From: CBDFHJ01 sp965247635
GTDB lineage: Bacteria > Chloroflexota > Dehalococcoidia > Lucifugimonadales > Australimonadaceae
NCBI GenBank assembly: GCA_965247635.1
Contig: CBDFHJ010000010.1
Coordinates: forward strand, 434,001-498,000
Length of the DNA: 64,000 nucleotides
Direction: 5' to 3'
Numbering within the stretch: position 1 is the stretch's first letter; each line of letters starts with the position of its first letter. The translations under genes were made by a program, and so were the position numbers. Positions 1 to 9,295 of this stretch are shown one piece after another. The notes beneath the pieces were generated by a model. The model searched no databases and was not told the DNA's origin. It saw only the letters and a list, made by a program, of their open reading frames with translations.

Positions 1-935
1 CCCCCAACGAACATCAGACCCATGAACAGAAAGTGGGTCCCCGCCCGAGCTTCTCCGAAGTCGATGCTGCTGAAGCCGGCGGTCCGAGCGGTAACCGCCT
101 GGAAGGCGCTATTCCCAACTTGCTCAGCCACCGATAGACCTCCCAGGGTTGCCCCATTCCCTAGCTCAAAGAGGAGCATCGCAGCCCCACCCACCAACCA
201 GAGAAAGAGGGTGCCTAGGACTACCAACCGGGTGTCCAAGCTCCAGCGGTTGAACCTGCGCCTTCGGGACAGGTCGGCAACGACGGCAAAGCTGATGGCG
301 CCCAAGACGATGAGCACGCCCATGACCGCAAGCACCATGTAGTCCTGCCGGAAGTCCGCGAGGCTCGCCGAGTCTGGCAAGATGACGAATCCGGCGTTGT
401 TGAAGGCGGAGATAGAGTGGAATAGGGCCTGCCATGAGGCCTCCCCTACGGAGAAGCGGGACAGGAACCTGATCAGCAGGAACAAAAAGCCCACCGCTTG
501 GATGGCGACGGCAAATATAAAGACCTGGCGCCCCAGGCGGGAGACGCTCCCCAACGTCATGGCGCCCATGGGCTCACGGAGCGCGATCTGGTCGGCAAGG
601 GTCAGCCGCCGCCCAATGGCCAGCAACAGGAGTGCGCCAGCCGTCATGATGCCCAGCCCGCCCAGGAACATCAGGCCCGCGATAACCACTTGGCCAAACC
701 CCGTCCAGTAGGTGGCGCTGTTCACCACCACAAGCCCCGTAACGCAGGTGGCGGAGGTGGCGGTGAACAGGGCGACTCGGAAAGGCGCCATTCCTTCAGA
801 AGTGCTGGCGAACGGCAGCAACAGAAGGCTCGTGCCCAGCGCGATGAGAAGAGCAAACCCGCCCGTCAGGGTGAGGAGTGCGCTGGTAGCAGGGGAGATG
901 GGAAGACGTCGCGGATGGTGCGAGCTAAACCGCAT
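1..935 (-). CDS. TrkH/KtrB-family potassium uptake channel subunit (3' end outside window)
   Basis: This is the membrane-embedded, ion-conducting subunit of a Trk/Ktr K+ uptake system. The frame is open from the ATG at 935 to the left edge, about 311 codons, so the C-terminus is missing. Near the N-terminus, after a first hydrophobic segment, ATSATCVTGLVVVN matches the first selectivity-filter loop of the SKT superfamily. Near the edge, FQAVTARTAGFSSID matches a later filter loop, followed by FLFMGLMFVGG. GAAGGGG lies about 6 nt before the ATG. The gene points the same way as the ABC permease upstream but is separated from it by a structured 330-nt leader. A KefB-like K+/H+ antiporter with a TrkA-N domain at 7.2 kb may belong to the same K+ homeostasis programme. 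TrkH versus KtrB cannot be decided without the C-terminus or a TrkA partner. Confidence 0.85.
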   Translation of the reverse strand, partial: MRFSSHHPRRLPISPATSALLTLTGGFALLIALGTSLLLLPFASTSEGMAPFRVALFTATSATCVTGLVVVNSATYWTGFGQVVIAGLMFLGGLGIMTAGALLLLAIGRRLTLADQIALREPMGAMTLGSVSRLGRQVFIFAVAIQAVGFLFLLIRFLSRFSVGEASWQALFHSISAFNNAGFVILPDSASLADFRQDYMVLAVMGVLIVLGAISFAVVADLSRRRRFNRWSLDTRLVVLGTLFLWLVGGAAMLLFELGNGATLGGLSVAEQVGNSAFQAVTARTAGFSSIDFGEARAGTHFLFMGLMFVG

Positions 936-1200
936 TGGGGGCCCCTTCACGCTCGCGCGGCCGACACACCACCCGGTCTCCTACTCCGCGGCGCCAGCCA
1001 TTTCTCACGGCCGCGCCCCTTGTCCTCTTTGCCTGGGCATCAGCCAGGTCGGGAGGCCTGCGCCCCAGAGGGGGTAGCTCCAAGGCGAGTCGCCTACCGG
1101 TCTCGGATGGGAGACTCGCGACCGTATTCCCTCGGGCTATGAAGTTGTGTGGCCGACGCACGCGTCCGGTACCCCTTTACAGACCGGCGGATTCTAAGCC
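936..1200 (-). promoter_or_regulatory. Structured leader of the TrkH/KtrB gene (candidate riboswitch)
   Basis: The stretch upstream of the K+ channel gene holds no gene but several stems. GCGAGTC (1085-1091) pairs with GACTCGC (1113-1119) around an alternative inner TCTC/GAGA hairpin. CCCC/GGGG and CCTGG/CCAGG pairings follow closer to the gene. K+ transporter genes in many bacteria sit behind cyclic-di-AMP (ydaO-type) riboswitches. Parts of this leader (a GGAG, then a CCCC-TCT-GGGG hairpin, then CCCGACC) loosely recall that motif, but I cannot align the whole consensus. The structure is seen; the class is a guess. Confidence 0.3.
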
Positions 1201-1265
1201 TGAGCTATTTCCCTGTCAACCGCCGTGGTCACGAAAATTTGGCCTTTCGCAGACTGGCCAGCGGG

Positions 1266-3035
1266 CTACCCCCCTCGAAAGCGTCGGACCGCGATTAGCC
1301 TGAGGGCGACGAGAACAACCGCCAAGAAGCACACCGTTAGCACGCTGAGGGCAGCGGCCTGGCCGGCATGTTGGCCCCATAGCTTCCAGATGAGCACGCT
1401 GACAACGAAGGGCGGCGACTCCCTGCCGATGACCAGGGGTAGCGTGAACTCTCGGAAGGCCACCAGGAACAGCAGCACCCAGGCCCCAAAGAGCGTAGGC
1501 GCCATCAAAGGCATCACCACCCGGCTGAAAGTCTGCAAGGGCGAAGCGCCAATCGCACCGGAGGCGTCTTCCAGCTCCGGTGCGATCTGCATGACGCCCG
1601 CCCGGCTCATGCGATAGACCACCGCCATGCGATAGGAGTACACCAGCACTAGGACCACCAGCGTCCCATACAGAGGGACCACGTGGTTCACCCGCAGGTA
1701 GAAGAGCAGGAAAGCGTTGGCCGCGACCACACCCGGAATGGCGATGGAAGAGGAGAGGAAGAGGTCGAGCAGGACCCGCAGCCCACCCGCACGCTTGGCC
1801 CGCGTCACCACCCACGCGATGACCAGGGCCACCAGCACCGAGATCGTTGGCGCCGCCACGGCCACCAACAGCGTGTTCATCCACGCAGAGAGCACCCGGC
1901 TATCGCTCAGCACCGCCGCGTACTGGGATAGCGAGACCCTGTCAAGGGCGTCGACGCTCGGCTGCACGTACTGGGGCAATAGGCTGGTCCACACCAGAAC
2001 AAAAAACGGCGCGGCTGACGTTACGAGCAGGAACAACCCCACCAGCGCGAAGAGCGGCCAACGCCATGACCCCAGTGTCATGCGTTGGGGGCGGTACCCC
2101 CTGCCGGTCGCGGTCACGTACCGGTCCGCCCCCCTGGTGAACCGGTGATACAGAAGAAACAGACCGTAGGTAAGCACCAGGAAATGAAGCCCCATGGCGC
2201 CAATGGTACCGTAGGCTGGCGGCGCACCTGAGGCATCGTTCAGGGCGAAGTAGAGCCGCGTGCTGAAGATGTCAGCGCCGGCGCCCGACGCCAGCAACAG
2301 CGGTACCTCGAAAGACTCGACCACGAGAATGGCCGATATCAGCGCTACCCCCAGAATGCTGGGCCGGAGCACCGGCAACGTGACCCGACGCAGCGTGGTC
2401 AGAACAGAGGCCCCGGAGCTCCGGCTGGCCTCCTCTAGGGCGGGATCAACGTTGCGTAACGACCCGCTGAGAAAGATAAACACCAGCGCCACCAGGCCGA
2501 AGCCTTGGACCACCACCATGCCGTAGAACGAAAACACGTCGAACGGCCCCGCCTCCCAGAAGGGTAGGACCGCCCTGACCGCGACGTTCAGCACACCCAC
2601 GCGCTCCGTCAAGAGGAGCAGCCAGCCCATGGTGGTCACGAGGCTGGGCATCATCAGCGGGAACAGGACTAGAACGAAGACCGTGTTCCGGAAAGGGAGG
2701 TCGGTCCGCTCCACCAGCCAAGCGAGGACGAACCCGATAACCAGGGCCAGGAGGACCGAGCCGGCGACGAAGACCGCCGTATCGGCCATCGTGCTCAGCA
2801 GCGCCCCGCTGGTGTAGATTCCAACGAAGTTGTCGAAGCTCCAAAAAGCACCCGACTCGAAGGGCAGCCGGTCGGCCGGGGCCCGAAACGCGGAGTAGCC
2901 GGTCAGCACGAGAGCTGGCGCCAGGAGGTAAACGGCCACGGCGACGGCCGCGGCCGCCAGCAGCCGGTCGCCTCGGAGCAGGCCAGACCTGCGCCAAGGC
3001 CGCCATCGCCGGTCCTCACTGCTCGTGGTCGCCAT
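1266..3035 (-). CDS. Iron(III)-type ABC transporter permease, two fused permease domains (FbpB/SfuB-like)
   Basis: An inner-membrane permease of about 589 residues made of two tandem BPD_transp_1 domains, each with about six membrane segments, as in FbpB/SfuB/ThiP permeases. Each half carries an EAA-type loop for contact with the ATPase: LEEASRSSGAS in the first half and LEDASGAIGAS in the second. An ATG 36 nt upstream is in frame, but the ATG at 3035 has GAGGG about 8 nt before it and gives a normal basic N-terminus ahead of the first membrane helix, so I take 3035. A matching solute-binding lipoprotein lies at 4645 on the other strand with an MFS gene in between. No ATPase gene is present here. 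Likely substrates are ferric iron or another oxyanion-complexed metal, inferred from family only. Confidence 0.85.
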   Translation of the reverse strand: MATTSSEDRRWRPWRRSGLLRGDRLLAAAAVAVAVYLLAPALVLTGYSAFRAPADRLPFESGAFWSFDNFVGIYTSGALLSTMADTAVFVAGSVLLALVIGFVLAWLVERTDLPFRNTVFVLVLFPLMMPSLVTTMGWLLLLTERVGVLNVAVRAVLPFWEAGPFDVFSFYGMVVVQGFGLVALVFIFLSGSLRNVDPALEEASRSSGASVLTTLRRVTLPVLRPSILGVALISAILVVESFEVPLLLASGAGADIFSTRLYFALNDASGAPPAYGTIGAMGLHFLVLTYGLFLLYHRFTRGADRYVTATGRGYRPQRMTLGSWRWPLFALVGLFLLVTSAAPFFVLVWTSLLPQYVQPSVDALDRVSLSQYAAVLSDSRVLSAWMNTLLVAVAAPTISVLVALVIAWVVTRAKRAGGLRVLLDLFLSSSIAIPGVVAANAFLLFYLRVNHVVPLYGTLVVLVLVYSYRMAVVYRMSRAGVMQIAPELEDASGAIGASPLQTFSRVVMPLMAPTLFGAWVLLFLVAFREFTLPLVIGRESPPFVVSVLIWKLWGQHAGQAAALSVLTVCFLAVVLVALRLIAVRRFRGG

Positions 3036-3111
3036 AGACAGACCCTCGCAAGCCAGGTACGTCAACGCCACTAGCGCCGAGCGCCCCTATTTTACAAACG
3101 CTCCCGCTCCC

Positions 3112-4437
3112 TTAGACCGGGACCTCCCCGTCGGTTACGTCATACGACGGGGCTGCGGTCCGTCTCGGAAACTCCGGCTTGACCGCCAGGAGGAAGGAGA
3201 GAGAGCCCAGAGCCACCACCACGGCAATGATGAAGAACGCGAGACGGTACGACCCCGTGATTTGAAACATTAGCCCCGCGAAGACAGGCCCGATAGTGCT
3301 GCCCACCATGGCAAAGGTCGTCCCCAGGCCCATAATGGTGCCCAGCGCCCGCCGTCCGAAGTACTCCGCGCGGATGGTGGTCATCAGCGGTCCACGCACC
3401 CCCCAGGCGGCGCCGTGGATGATAGCCGCGACGAAGATCAGCCACAGCGCAGACGCCATGGCGAGGATGAGCATCGCCGCCGCATGGCCAAGCATGGCCC
3501 CCGCGGCCTGCAGCCGCTTGCTGTACCGGTCCCCCACAATCCCGCCGATCACCTGGGCCACGATCTGAGTCGCCAAGATGGTGGAGAAAACAGCGGCCGC
3601 CGCGGTGACCGACAGCTTTAGCAACTCCACCAAATGAATAATGAGCTGGGTGTTAATTGCCGAGACCGCCAGAAGCGCCACCCCATGCCCAATGCCCAGA
3701 TGCCAGAACGACCGGTTCCGCAGGGCCTCCTTCACCGTAAAGCCCTCAAGGACCACTGGCCCCTGTGCTCCTTCTATTTCATCGCCATACTCAACATCGC
3801 GTAGGTCGCCGTCGGGGAGCAGCCCGTAGCGCTCTGGCGACTCGCGCATAAGCTGCGCGATGGGCAGGCACACCACCATGGTCGCCACTCCAGAGACGAA
3901 GGCCGTATCACGCCAGCCAAAGGTCTCCAGCGACCAGGCCAATAGCGGCGCTCCCAGTCCTCCAATGCTGCCACCGATCATGGTCAGGCTGATGGCCCGG
4001 GTTCGCCACCGCTCAAACCACCGGGCCACGGTGATGTTGATGGTGAGGAAGCCCGCAAGGCTCGCGCCGATGGAGAGAATCGCAAAGGCGACGTAGTAGG
4101 AGAAGAGCGAGTTGACCTGGCTCAGCATTATGAACCCGCCGCCTACCATCACCGCGCCGACCCGCATGAGCGTGCGCGGGCTTAGCTTGTCCAGAAGCCA
4201 TCCCTGGACCGGAGCGACGATGCTGCTCTCCATCCGCGCCATGGCGTAGGCGCCGGAGAGGGCGCCACGTCCCCAGCTGAATTCCCGTTCGAAGAAGACG
4301 AGATAAGCGCCAAAGGACTGGTAGTAAAGAAGGCTGAAGAGGCCCTGGACCACAGCTGCCCCCGCGACGATCCACCAGCCGTAGAAAACACGGCTGCGGA
4401 TACGCCGCAGCGAGGAGATGAGAGCCAACGAGGACAT
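3112..4437 (-). CDS. Major facilitator superfamily transporter (OFA/monocarboxylate-like)
   Basis: A 441-residue protein with about twelve hydrophobic segments. It begins RVFYGWWIVAGAAVVQG, the N-terminal signature of oxalate/formate antiporter-like and monocarboxylate MFS carriers. A charged central loop of about 45 residues between helices 6 and 7 (around residues 195-240) separates the two six-helix bundles. The substrate is unknown. AGGAGG touches the ATG at 4437 with no spacer, while a TTG three codons later (4428) is correctly spaced, so translation may really start at the TTG. The gene is 76 bp upstream of the ABC permease on the same strand and may be cotranscribed with it. An organic acid or siderophore-like substrate is possible, but nothing in the sequence decides it. 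Confidence 0.8.
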   Translation of the reverse strand: MSSLALISSLRRIRSRVFYGWWIVAGAAVVQGLFSLLYYQSFGAYLVFFEREFSWGRGALSGAYAMARMESSIVAPVQGWLLDKLSPRTLMRVGAVMVGGGFIMLSQVNSLFSYYVAFAILSIGASLAGFLTINITVARWFERWRTRAISLTMIGGSIGGLGAPLLAWSLETFGWRDTAFVSGVATMVVCLPIAQLMRESPERYGLLPDGDLRDVEYGDEIEGAQGPVVLEGFTVKEALRNRSFWHLGIGHGVALLAVSAINTQLIIHLVELLKLSVTAAAAVFSTILATQIVAQVIGGIVGDRYSKRLQAAGAMLGHAAAMLILAMASALWLIFVAAIIHGAAWGVRGPLMTTIRAEYFGRRALGTIMGLGTTFAMVGSTIGPVFAGLMFQITGSYRLAFFIIAVVVALGSLSFLLAVKPEFPRRTAAPSYDVTDGEVPV

Positions 4438-4549
4438 CCTCCTGGGGCGAGCCGAAATGCCGTGGGGCGAAGCGCCCCTATCCTATCATGGGCGCCAACG
4501 ACGAATCACGCGCCAGGTCTGTGCCTTCGCCGGCAGCGCACCTTCATGG

Positions 4550-4555
4550 TATACT
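4550..4555 (+). promoter_or_regulatory. Candidate -10 box upstream of the solute-binding protein gene
   Basis: TATACT lies in the divergent region between the MFS gene and the solute-binding protein. A poor -35 (TTCGCC) sits 18 bp upstream. A transcript from here would have about 85 nt of leader. Weak evidence. Confidence 0.25.
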
Positions 4556-4644
4556 CGGCTGACCGCCACGACTGGCATGTTTCGTCCTCTCATTGCTGGG
4601 TTCCTAGGTAGAGGTTCACTGGTCTGTTCAAGAATACCGATTTA

Positions 4645-5811
4645 ATGCCTTGTTATCGAAAATTACCGTCCGGATTCCGTCAGGTGCCTTGGGCCCTCGC
4701 GGCGGCGACCCTGTTAGCCTTTCTCGTCGCGTGCGGAGATAACGACTCAGGACCCGGGACCACGCCAACTCCTGGCACAACCCCTACTGGCGAAGGCCTC
4801 GCGGCGCAACGGTTGCAGGAAGGGCTCGTCTACCGCACCCTGGACGCCGATTGGACCGTCACCCCAGAGGTAGAACGGCTGATAGCGGAGGCGCAGCGCG
4901 AGGGATCGGTCCACGTCACCACCTACAACCAGGACCAGGTGGACGCGTGGTGCCAGGCCTTTACCGAACGGTTCGCCGTGGAGTGCGCGGGCAGGGGCAT
5001 CTGGGGAGCTCAGGTGGTGGCGACCCTTATCACGGAGCGAGAGGCGGGGGAGGCGGTCACCGACGTGGTTCACCTTTCGATGTCGCAGGCCCAGCAGGTA
5101 CTGGACCGCGATTACATGGCCCTGGTGAAGTGGGAGGCACTTGGGGTAGACCCCGGCAGGACATGGGAGTCCCAAGGCAGCGGCAACGCGGTAGGCGCCA
5201 CGCAGAGCCAGTACACCCATTTCTACAATACCAACGTCTTCGCCGAGGCCGACCTGCCTCAGACCCTCGATGCCTGGCTGGAGCCGAAGTACAAGGGCCA
5301 GGCCTGCGCCGCCGATTTCCTGATCCGTGCCGGAAGCGGCTTCACCGCCCTGTACCTCGGCATGGACGCGACGGTGGACCTGGTGAGCCGGCTCATTGAA
5401 GACCAGGACATGATCGTAACAGCCACCTGCGACCCGCTCGTCGTCTCCGAGGAGCGGCCACTGGTCTTCTTGGGCTACGGCAACCCTCCGTCCTTGCTCG
5501 AAGGAAACCCCATCGCCCAGTTCTGGAACCCCGGCCTGGGGGTGAACCTCTTCAGCAACATGGTGCCCAACGACGCCCCGCACCCCAACGCCGCCCGGCT
5601 CTTCGCGGCGTGGGCCACCTCCCGTGAGGCGTCCCGCCTTTCCTACGAGGCTATCGGACAGGGGTGGGCCGCCTACGGCCACGGGCCGGAGGGCTTGGTC
5701 TCCGGGCAGTTCGCGGAGATTGACCTGGTATACGAGAGCCCTTCAATCTTCGCGGAGCGCGGCGAAAACACACGGACCTTCCAGGAGCGCGTGTTCGGGG
5801 CCGTGCCCTGA
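4645..5811 (+). CDS. ABC transporter extracellular solute-binding lipoprotein (iron-type, FbpA-like)
   Basis: A 388-residue lipoprotein expected on the outer face of the membrane. The N-terminus has basic residues, a hydrophobic stretch and the lipobox LVAC with Cys30 as lipidation site, followed by an Asn/Ser/Gly/Thr/Pro-rich linker to about residue 50. The mature part has the two-lobed periplasmic-binding fold pattern of ferric-type receptors (an EAQREGSVHVTTYNQD start, then YNTNVF and an ETLDAWLEPKYKG-like hinge region), and near the C-terminus NMVPNDAPHPNAARLF as in FbpA-like proteins. It is divergent from the permease at 1266-3035, its probable partner. No clear ribosome site precedes the ATG. 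Several Cys residues in the mature domain are unusual for an exported protein. Confidence 0.85.
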   Translation: MPCYRKLPSGFRQVPWALAAATLLAFLVACGDNDSGPGTTPTPGTTPTGEGLAAQRLQEGLVYRTLDADWTVTPEVERLIAEAQREGSVHVTTYNQDQVDAWCQAFTERFAVECAGRGIWGAQVVATLITEREAGEAVTDVVHLSMSQAQQVLDRDYMALVKWEALGVDPGRTWESQGSGNAVGATQSQYTHFYNTNVFAEADLPQTLDAWLEPKYKGQACAADFLIRAGSGFTALYLGMDATVDLVSRLIEDQDMIVTATCDPLVVSEERPLVFLGYGNPPSLLEGNPIAQFWNPGLGVNLFSNMVPNDAPHPNAARLFAAWATSREASRLSYEAIGQGWAAYGHGPEGLVSGQFAEIDLVYESPSIFAERGENTRTFQERVFGAVP

Positions 5812-5881
5812 CCAACCGGTCTGGAGTCGGCCCAGCGAAGCGCCCCGATGCCGCTAACGATTCGGGGGTCCGACCAGTCAT

Positions 5882-6031
5882 CTAGCAGTCTGGTGAAAAA
5901 AGGGGAGTGCAAAGGGGCTCCGCCCCTCTGCCGGGAGTCTGAGGGTGTCCCTCAGATATAAATTCTTCCCCCCTCCTGGCCAGGAAGGGGGTCAGGGGGA
6001 TGGTCGAAAGGGTTTTTCAGCACTCTACTAG
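5882..6031 (+). repeat. Dispersed repeat R1, copy 1 (terminal inverted repeats)
   Basis: A 150-bp element bounded by imperfect inverted ends of the form CTAG-AG-GTGCTGAAAAA. It contains short inner palindromes (GGGGCTCCGCCCC and CTGAGGG/CCCTCAG). An inverted copy lies at 19828-20000 and a diverged one at 28722-28936. The gap 5812-6122 between the lipoprotein and the BNR-repeat gene holds nothing else recognisable. No coding capacity; MITE-like in form. Confidence 0.7.
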
Positions 6032-6122
6032 AGCCTGGAACACGGATTTGACGGGCCTTTCAGGCCCTCGTAAACTCCGGACAGCGCGCGATGTAACGAA
6101 AAGACGACAGGAGGGTACGTCC

Positions 6123-7199
6123 ATGGCTATCGCACTTTCTCACGGGGGAACAACCATCTACTCCTCGCCTTCGCCGTCCGATGAGGTGCTGGTGGGGACT
6201 ACGGAAGGCGTGGTCATCCTTGGGCGGCAAAGCTCCGGGTGGGAGGTGGTCCACCGGTCCCTCCCAGACGCGCACATCAGCTCCATCATCATGCCGCCGG
6301 AGAGTGGTCTTATCTTCGCCGGAGTCTTCCATGGCGGCATCCACGCCAGCAGCGACGGCGGCCGGACGTGGGAGCGCCGAGACGAAGGCCTCACCCAGGA
6401 GGACGTGTTCAGCCTGGCGTGGGTGCGCACCGATGACAACGTCCGTCTCTACGCCGGGACCGAGCCGGCCCACCTCTTCTTCAGCGACGACCTCGGACTC
6501 GGGTGGACGGAGCTGCCCGCGCTCAGGTCGGTCCCCAGCGTGTCCAAGTGGAACTTTCCCGCTCCACCCCACGTAGGCCACGTGAAGCACATCAACTTCC
6601 TCCCCGGCGACCCTGCTACCGTATTTGCCGGCATTGAGCAGGGCGGCTTGCTCAAGAGCACCGACGCCGGGCAAACGTGGAGCGAGGTCCACGGCGTGGA
6701 TGAAGATATCCACCGCGTCATGGTCCACCCCTTCGACACCCAGCGGATCTATACGGTTACCGGGGCTGGCACGTATGTGACGTCCGACGGCGGGGCCACC
6801 TGGGAGCACCGGCTCGACCGTGAGCACGAGGTTGGCGGATACCCCGACCAGCTCGTCTTCCACCCGCGCAATCCGGACCTGATGTTCCTCTCGGCGGCCC
6901 ATCACAACCCCGGCGCGTGGCGGGAAAGCCACTTCGCCGGCTCGCGCATCTCCCGCAGCATGGACGGTGGCAAGACCTGGCAGGTCCTGCGAAACGGCCT
7001 GCCGGACCGGTTGCAGTCCAGCGTCGAGGCCATGTGCCTGGAGGAGTGGGGTGATTCAGCGGCGGTCTTCGCGGCCACCACGGCGGGCGAGGTCTACTGC
7101 ACCGAGGATGGCGGTGAGCACTGGTCGCTCATCGTCCATGGTCTGGCGCCCGTCTCCAAGGGTGGTCACTTCAGGCCGCTTGTCCAGGCGCCAGCCTAG
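6123..7199 (+). CDS. BNR/sortilin-like beta-propeller repeat protein
   Basis: A 358-residue protein built of repeated SxDGGxTW Asp-box motifs: SSDGGRTWERR, STDAGQTWSEV, TSDGGATWEHR, SMDGGKTWQVL and TEDGGEHWSLI. These are the hallmark of BNR/Asp-box propellers, as in YCF48-like, sialidase-like and sortilin-type domains. There is no signal peptide, so it is probably cytoplasmic. The start at 6123 is chosen because AGGAGGG lies about 9 nt before it, and earlier in-frame starts would fall inside the R1 repeat. Propellers of this type are often annotated as exo-alpha-sialidase or glycosyl hydrolase, but I see no catalytic residues that justify an enzyme name. Its role is unknown. Confidence 0.8.
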   Translation: MAIALSHGGTTIYSSPSPSDEVLVGTTEGVVILGRQSSGWEVVHRSLPDAHISSIIMPPESGLIFAGVFHGGIHASSDGGRTWERRDEGLTQEDVFSLAWVRTDDNVRLYAGTEPAHLFFSDDLGLGWTELPALRSVPSVSKWNFPAPPHVGHVKHINFLPGDPATVFAGIEQGGLLKSTDAGQTWSEVHGVDEDIHRVMVHPFDTQRIYTVTGAGTYVTSDGGATWEHRLDREHEVGGYPDQLVFHPRNPDLMFLSAAHHNPGAWRESHFAGSRISRSMDGGKTWQVLRNGLPDRLQSSVEAMCLEEWGDSAAVFAATTAGEVYCTEDGGEHWSLIVHGLAPVSKGGHFRPLVQAPA

Positions 7200-7234
7200 G
7201 TCCTGGGCCCTATGGCGAGCACGCGACCCCGTTG

Positions 7235-8989
7235 CTAGGGGGGCAGGTCGTTGTCCCCCTCTCCGTCGTCCTCCGCCGCGGCAAAAGCCAGGTTGCGCCG
7301 GAGGGTGTCCAGTAACGACTCCACCGCTTGGTCGTCGTTCCCGGTCCTCAGCATGGTGTGTCGGAGGATCTCTAGGCCACCCTCCATCTCTGGCCACACC
7401 ACCTCGGCAACGCCAAGGGCGATGAGCCGCTCTCCCTCTTCTCGCCAGCCGACCCGGGCCACCACGTCGAGGCTGGGGTTCATGCGCAGGGCGTGCTGGG
7501 CCGTGAGCAGCGTCTCCACCGGGTCATTGAGGCTGATGGCCAGCATCTTGGCCTGGCCAACCATGGCGGCCTCCAACACCGTCGGATTGCCGCTATCGCC
7601 GTGGATTGCGTACAGGCCGGCACGCAGGCTCCGCTCCACTCGACGCGGGTCCATGTCGATCACGACGATAGGGATGCCTTGACTGCTCAGCTCCTGGGCG
7701 ACGAGCGACCCCACGCGCCCCAGGCCAGCGAGCACCACGTGGCCCTGCAGCCTGGGGCGCCTATCGGCGGCCCGCACCGCACGCCCACGACCGGGTAGGT
7801 AGGGCCGGAACGCCCGGGTCCGCATGCTTAGGCGTGCCGCTGCCCAGGCCCCGCCTGCCAAGGCCCACGGCGTTATGGCCATGGTGACCACGGCGACCGT
7901 CACCGTTAAAGGCAGGAACTCATCATCCACGATCCCTTGCGTCGTGGCCACGCCCGCGAGGATAAAGCTGAACTCACCTACTTGCACCATTCCCACGCCG
8001 GTAAGGAGCGCGGTATGGGGAAGAAAGCCGACGGACCACAGCAGGAGGGCCGTCACGGTGAATTTGACCACCACCACCAGCGCGACTACCGCCACAATGA
8101 CGTCCGCATGGTCCACTAGATACCCAGGGTCCGTCAGCATCCCAAGGGATACGAAGAAGAGCGCGGCGAAGGTGTTACGCAAAGGCACCACCTCGCCAAG
8201 CGCCCGGTGGCTAAAGTCCGACTCGCTCAGGGCAAGACCGGCAACGAAGGCGCCAAGGGCAGCCGATAAGCCAATGGAACGGGTCAATGCGGCCGTGGCG
8301 AAGGTAATGGCCACAACGGCAACGATGAAAGCCTCTCGCGAGCCCAGCACTCCTGAGTAACGTAGCAGCCATGGGATAAGCCTGCCGCCCAGCAGCACCA
8401 CGGGGATAAGCACGCCCGCCGCCTTGAGGAGCCCAAGCCCCAACTCGGAAGGAGAGAATAGGCCATCGTCGCCGAGCGCCGGCAGAACCGCAACCATGGC
8501 CACAAAGGCGAGGTCTTGCATCAGTAATAGCCCGGTGAGCAGGCGTCCGTGCAGGCTCTGGAGTTCTCCTCGGTCGATGAGCGCTTTCAGGACGACCATG
8601 GTGCTGCTCATCGAGACCACTAGTCCCAACGCCGCGGCCTGTGCTCCAGACCATCCCAGCAGCAGGCCGACGCCGTAGCCAATAGCCGCGGTGCTCACCA
8701 CTTGGGCCAACCCCACGAACACCACGACCCGGCCCAATCGCACCAGGTTCTGAATGGAGATCTCGACACCCACCGCGAAGAGGAGGAGTATGACGCCGAA
8801 CTCCGCCAAGGTCTGGACCGTCTCCACGTTGCCCACCAGGCCAAAGCCATGGGGCCCCACGACCATCCCCACCGCCAGGTACCCCAGCAGCATGGGCAGA
8901 CGAAGCGAGCGCGCGATGAGTCCGCCACCAAAGGCGGCCAGGAAGAGGACGACAATGTCGCTGAACAGGCTATCGTCGAGGTACGACAC
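7235..8989 (-). CDS. CPA2-family K+(Na+)/H+ antiporter with TrkA-N domain (KefB/RosB-like)
   Basis: A 584-residue protein. Residues 1-385 form a Na+/H+-exchanger domain of about twelve membrane segments, with the CPA2 start LLGYLAVGMVVGPHGFG. Residues about 415-540 form a Rossmann TrkA-N (RCK) domain, recognised by HVVLAGLGRVGSLVAQEL (dinucleotide-binding loop) and IDMDPRRVE. The likely role is K+ or Na+ efflux in exchange for protons, gated by NAD(H) or another ligand of the RCK domain. The start is a GTG with GGGAG about 9 nt upstream. It faces the BNR-repeat gene and is followed upstream by a repeat-filled gap. With the TrkH/KtrB gene at the left edge it makes a second K+ transport system within 9 kb. 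Confidence 0.88.
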   Translation of the reverse strand: MSYLDDSLFSDIVVLFLAAFGGGLIARSLRLPMLLGYLAVGMVVGPHGFGLVGNVETVQTLAEFGVILLLFAVGVEISIQNLVRLGRVVVFVGLAQVVSTAAIGYGVGLLLGWSGAQAAALGLVVSMSSTMVVLKALIDRGELQSLHGRLLTGLLLMQDLAFVAMVAVLPALGDDGLFSPSELGLGLLKAAGVLIPVVLLGGRLIPWLLRYSGVLGSREAFIVAVVAITFATAALTRSIGLSAALGAFVAGLALSESDFSHRALGEVVPLRNTFAALFFVSLGMLTDPGYLVDHADVIVAVVALVVVVKFTVTALLLWSVGFLPHTALLTGVGMVQVGEFSFILAGVATTQGIVDDEFLPLTVTVAVVTMAITPWALAGGAWAAARLSMRTRAFRPYLPGRGRAVRAADRRPRLQGHVVLAGLGRVGSLVAQELSSQGIPIVVIDMDPRRVERSLRAGLYAIHGDSGNPTVLEAAMVGQAKMLAISLNDPVETLLTAQHALRMNPSLDVVARVGWREEGERLIALGVAEVVWPEMEGGLEILRHTMLRTGNDDQAVESLLDTLRRNLAFAAAEDDGEGDNDLPP

Positions 8990-9128
8990 GGGCTTGGGCT
9001 CCCGCCACCCAGTATAGCTCGCGCTGCGTCCGACGCCGACGCGGCGCAGGCGTCTCGCTACCTCCGCTGGATCAGTCGGAGGTTGGGCCGCTGTGTTCAG
9101 ACAGGGCGGCTAGGTGCTAATACCTGGC

Positions 9129-9250
9129 CCACAAAGTTCCTGTCATTCTGAGGCCGCCGCAGGCGAGCGAAGAATCCCTCACCCGAGAGACCCTTCGCTG
9201 CGCTCAGGGTGACAAAGAGCTGAACTGTATGTCCCGGACAAACCACTAGT
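9129..9250 (+). repeat. Dispersed repeat R2, copy a
   Basis: Begins ACAAAGTTCCTGTCATTCTG, contains CCCGAGAGACCCTTCGCTGC and ends at ACCACTAG. Close copies lie at 19103-19226 (same orientation) and 35253-35395 (inverted); a partial one is at 61766-61918. Halves of the element are partly complementary (TGTCATTCTGA with CAGGGTGACA), so transcripts would fold. It sits in the 650-bp gap 8990-9642, which holds only repeats. Confidence 0.75.
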
Positions 9251-9295
9251 ACCTGGTTCAAGAGCTCATCGTATGCTAGGAAAGTTAATTTCCTC

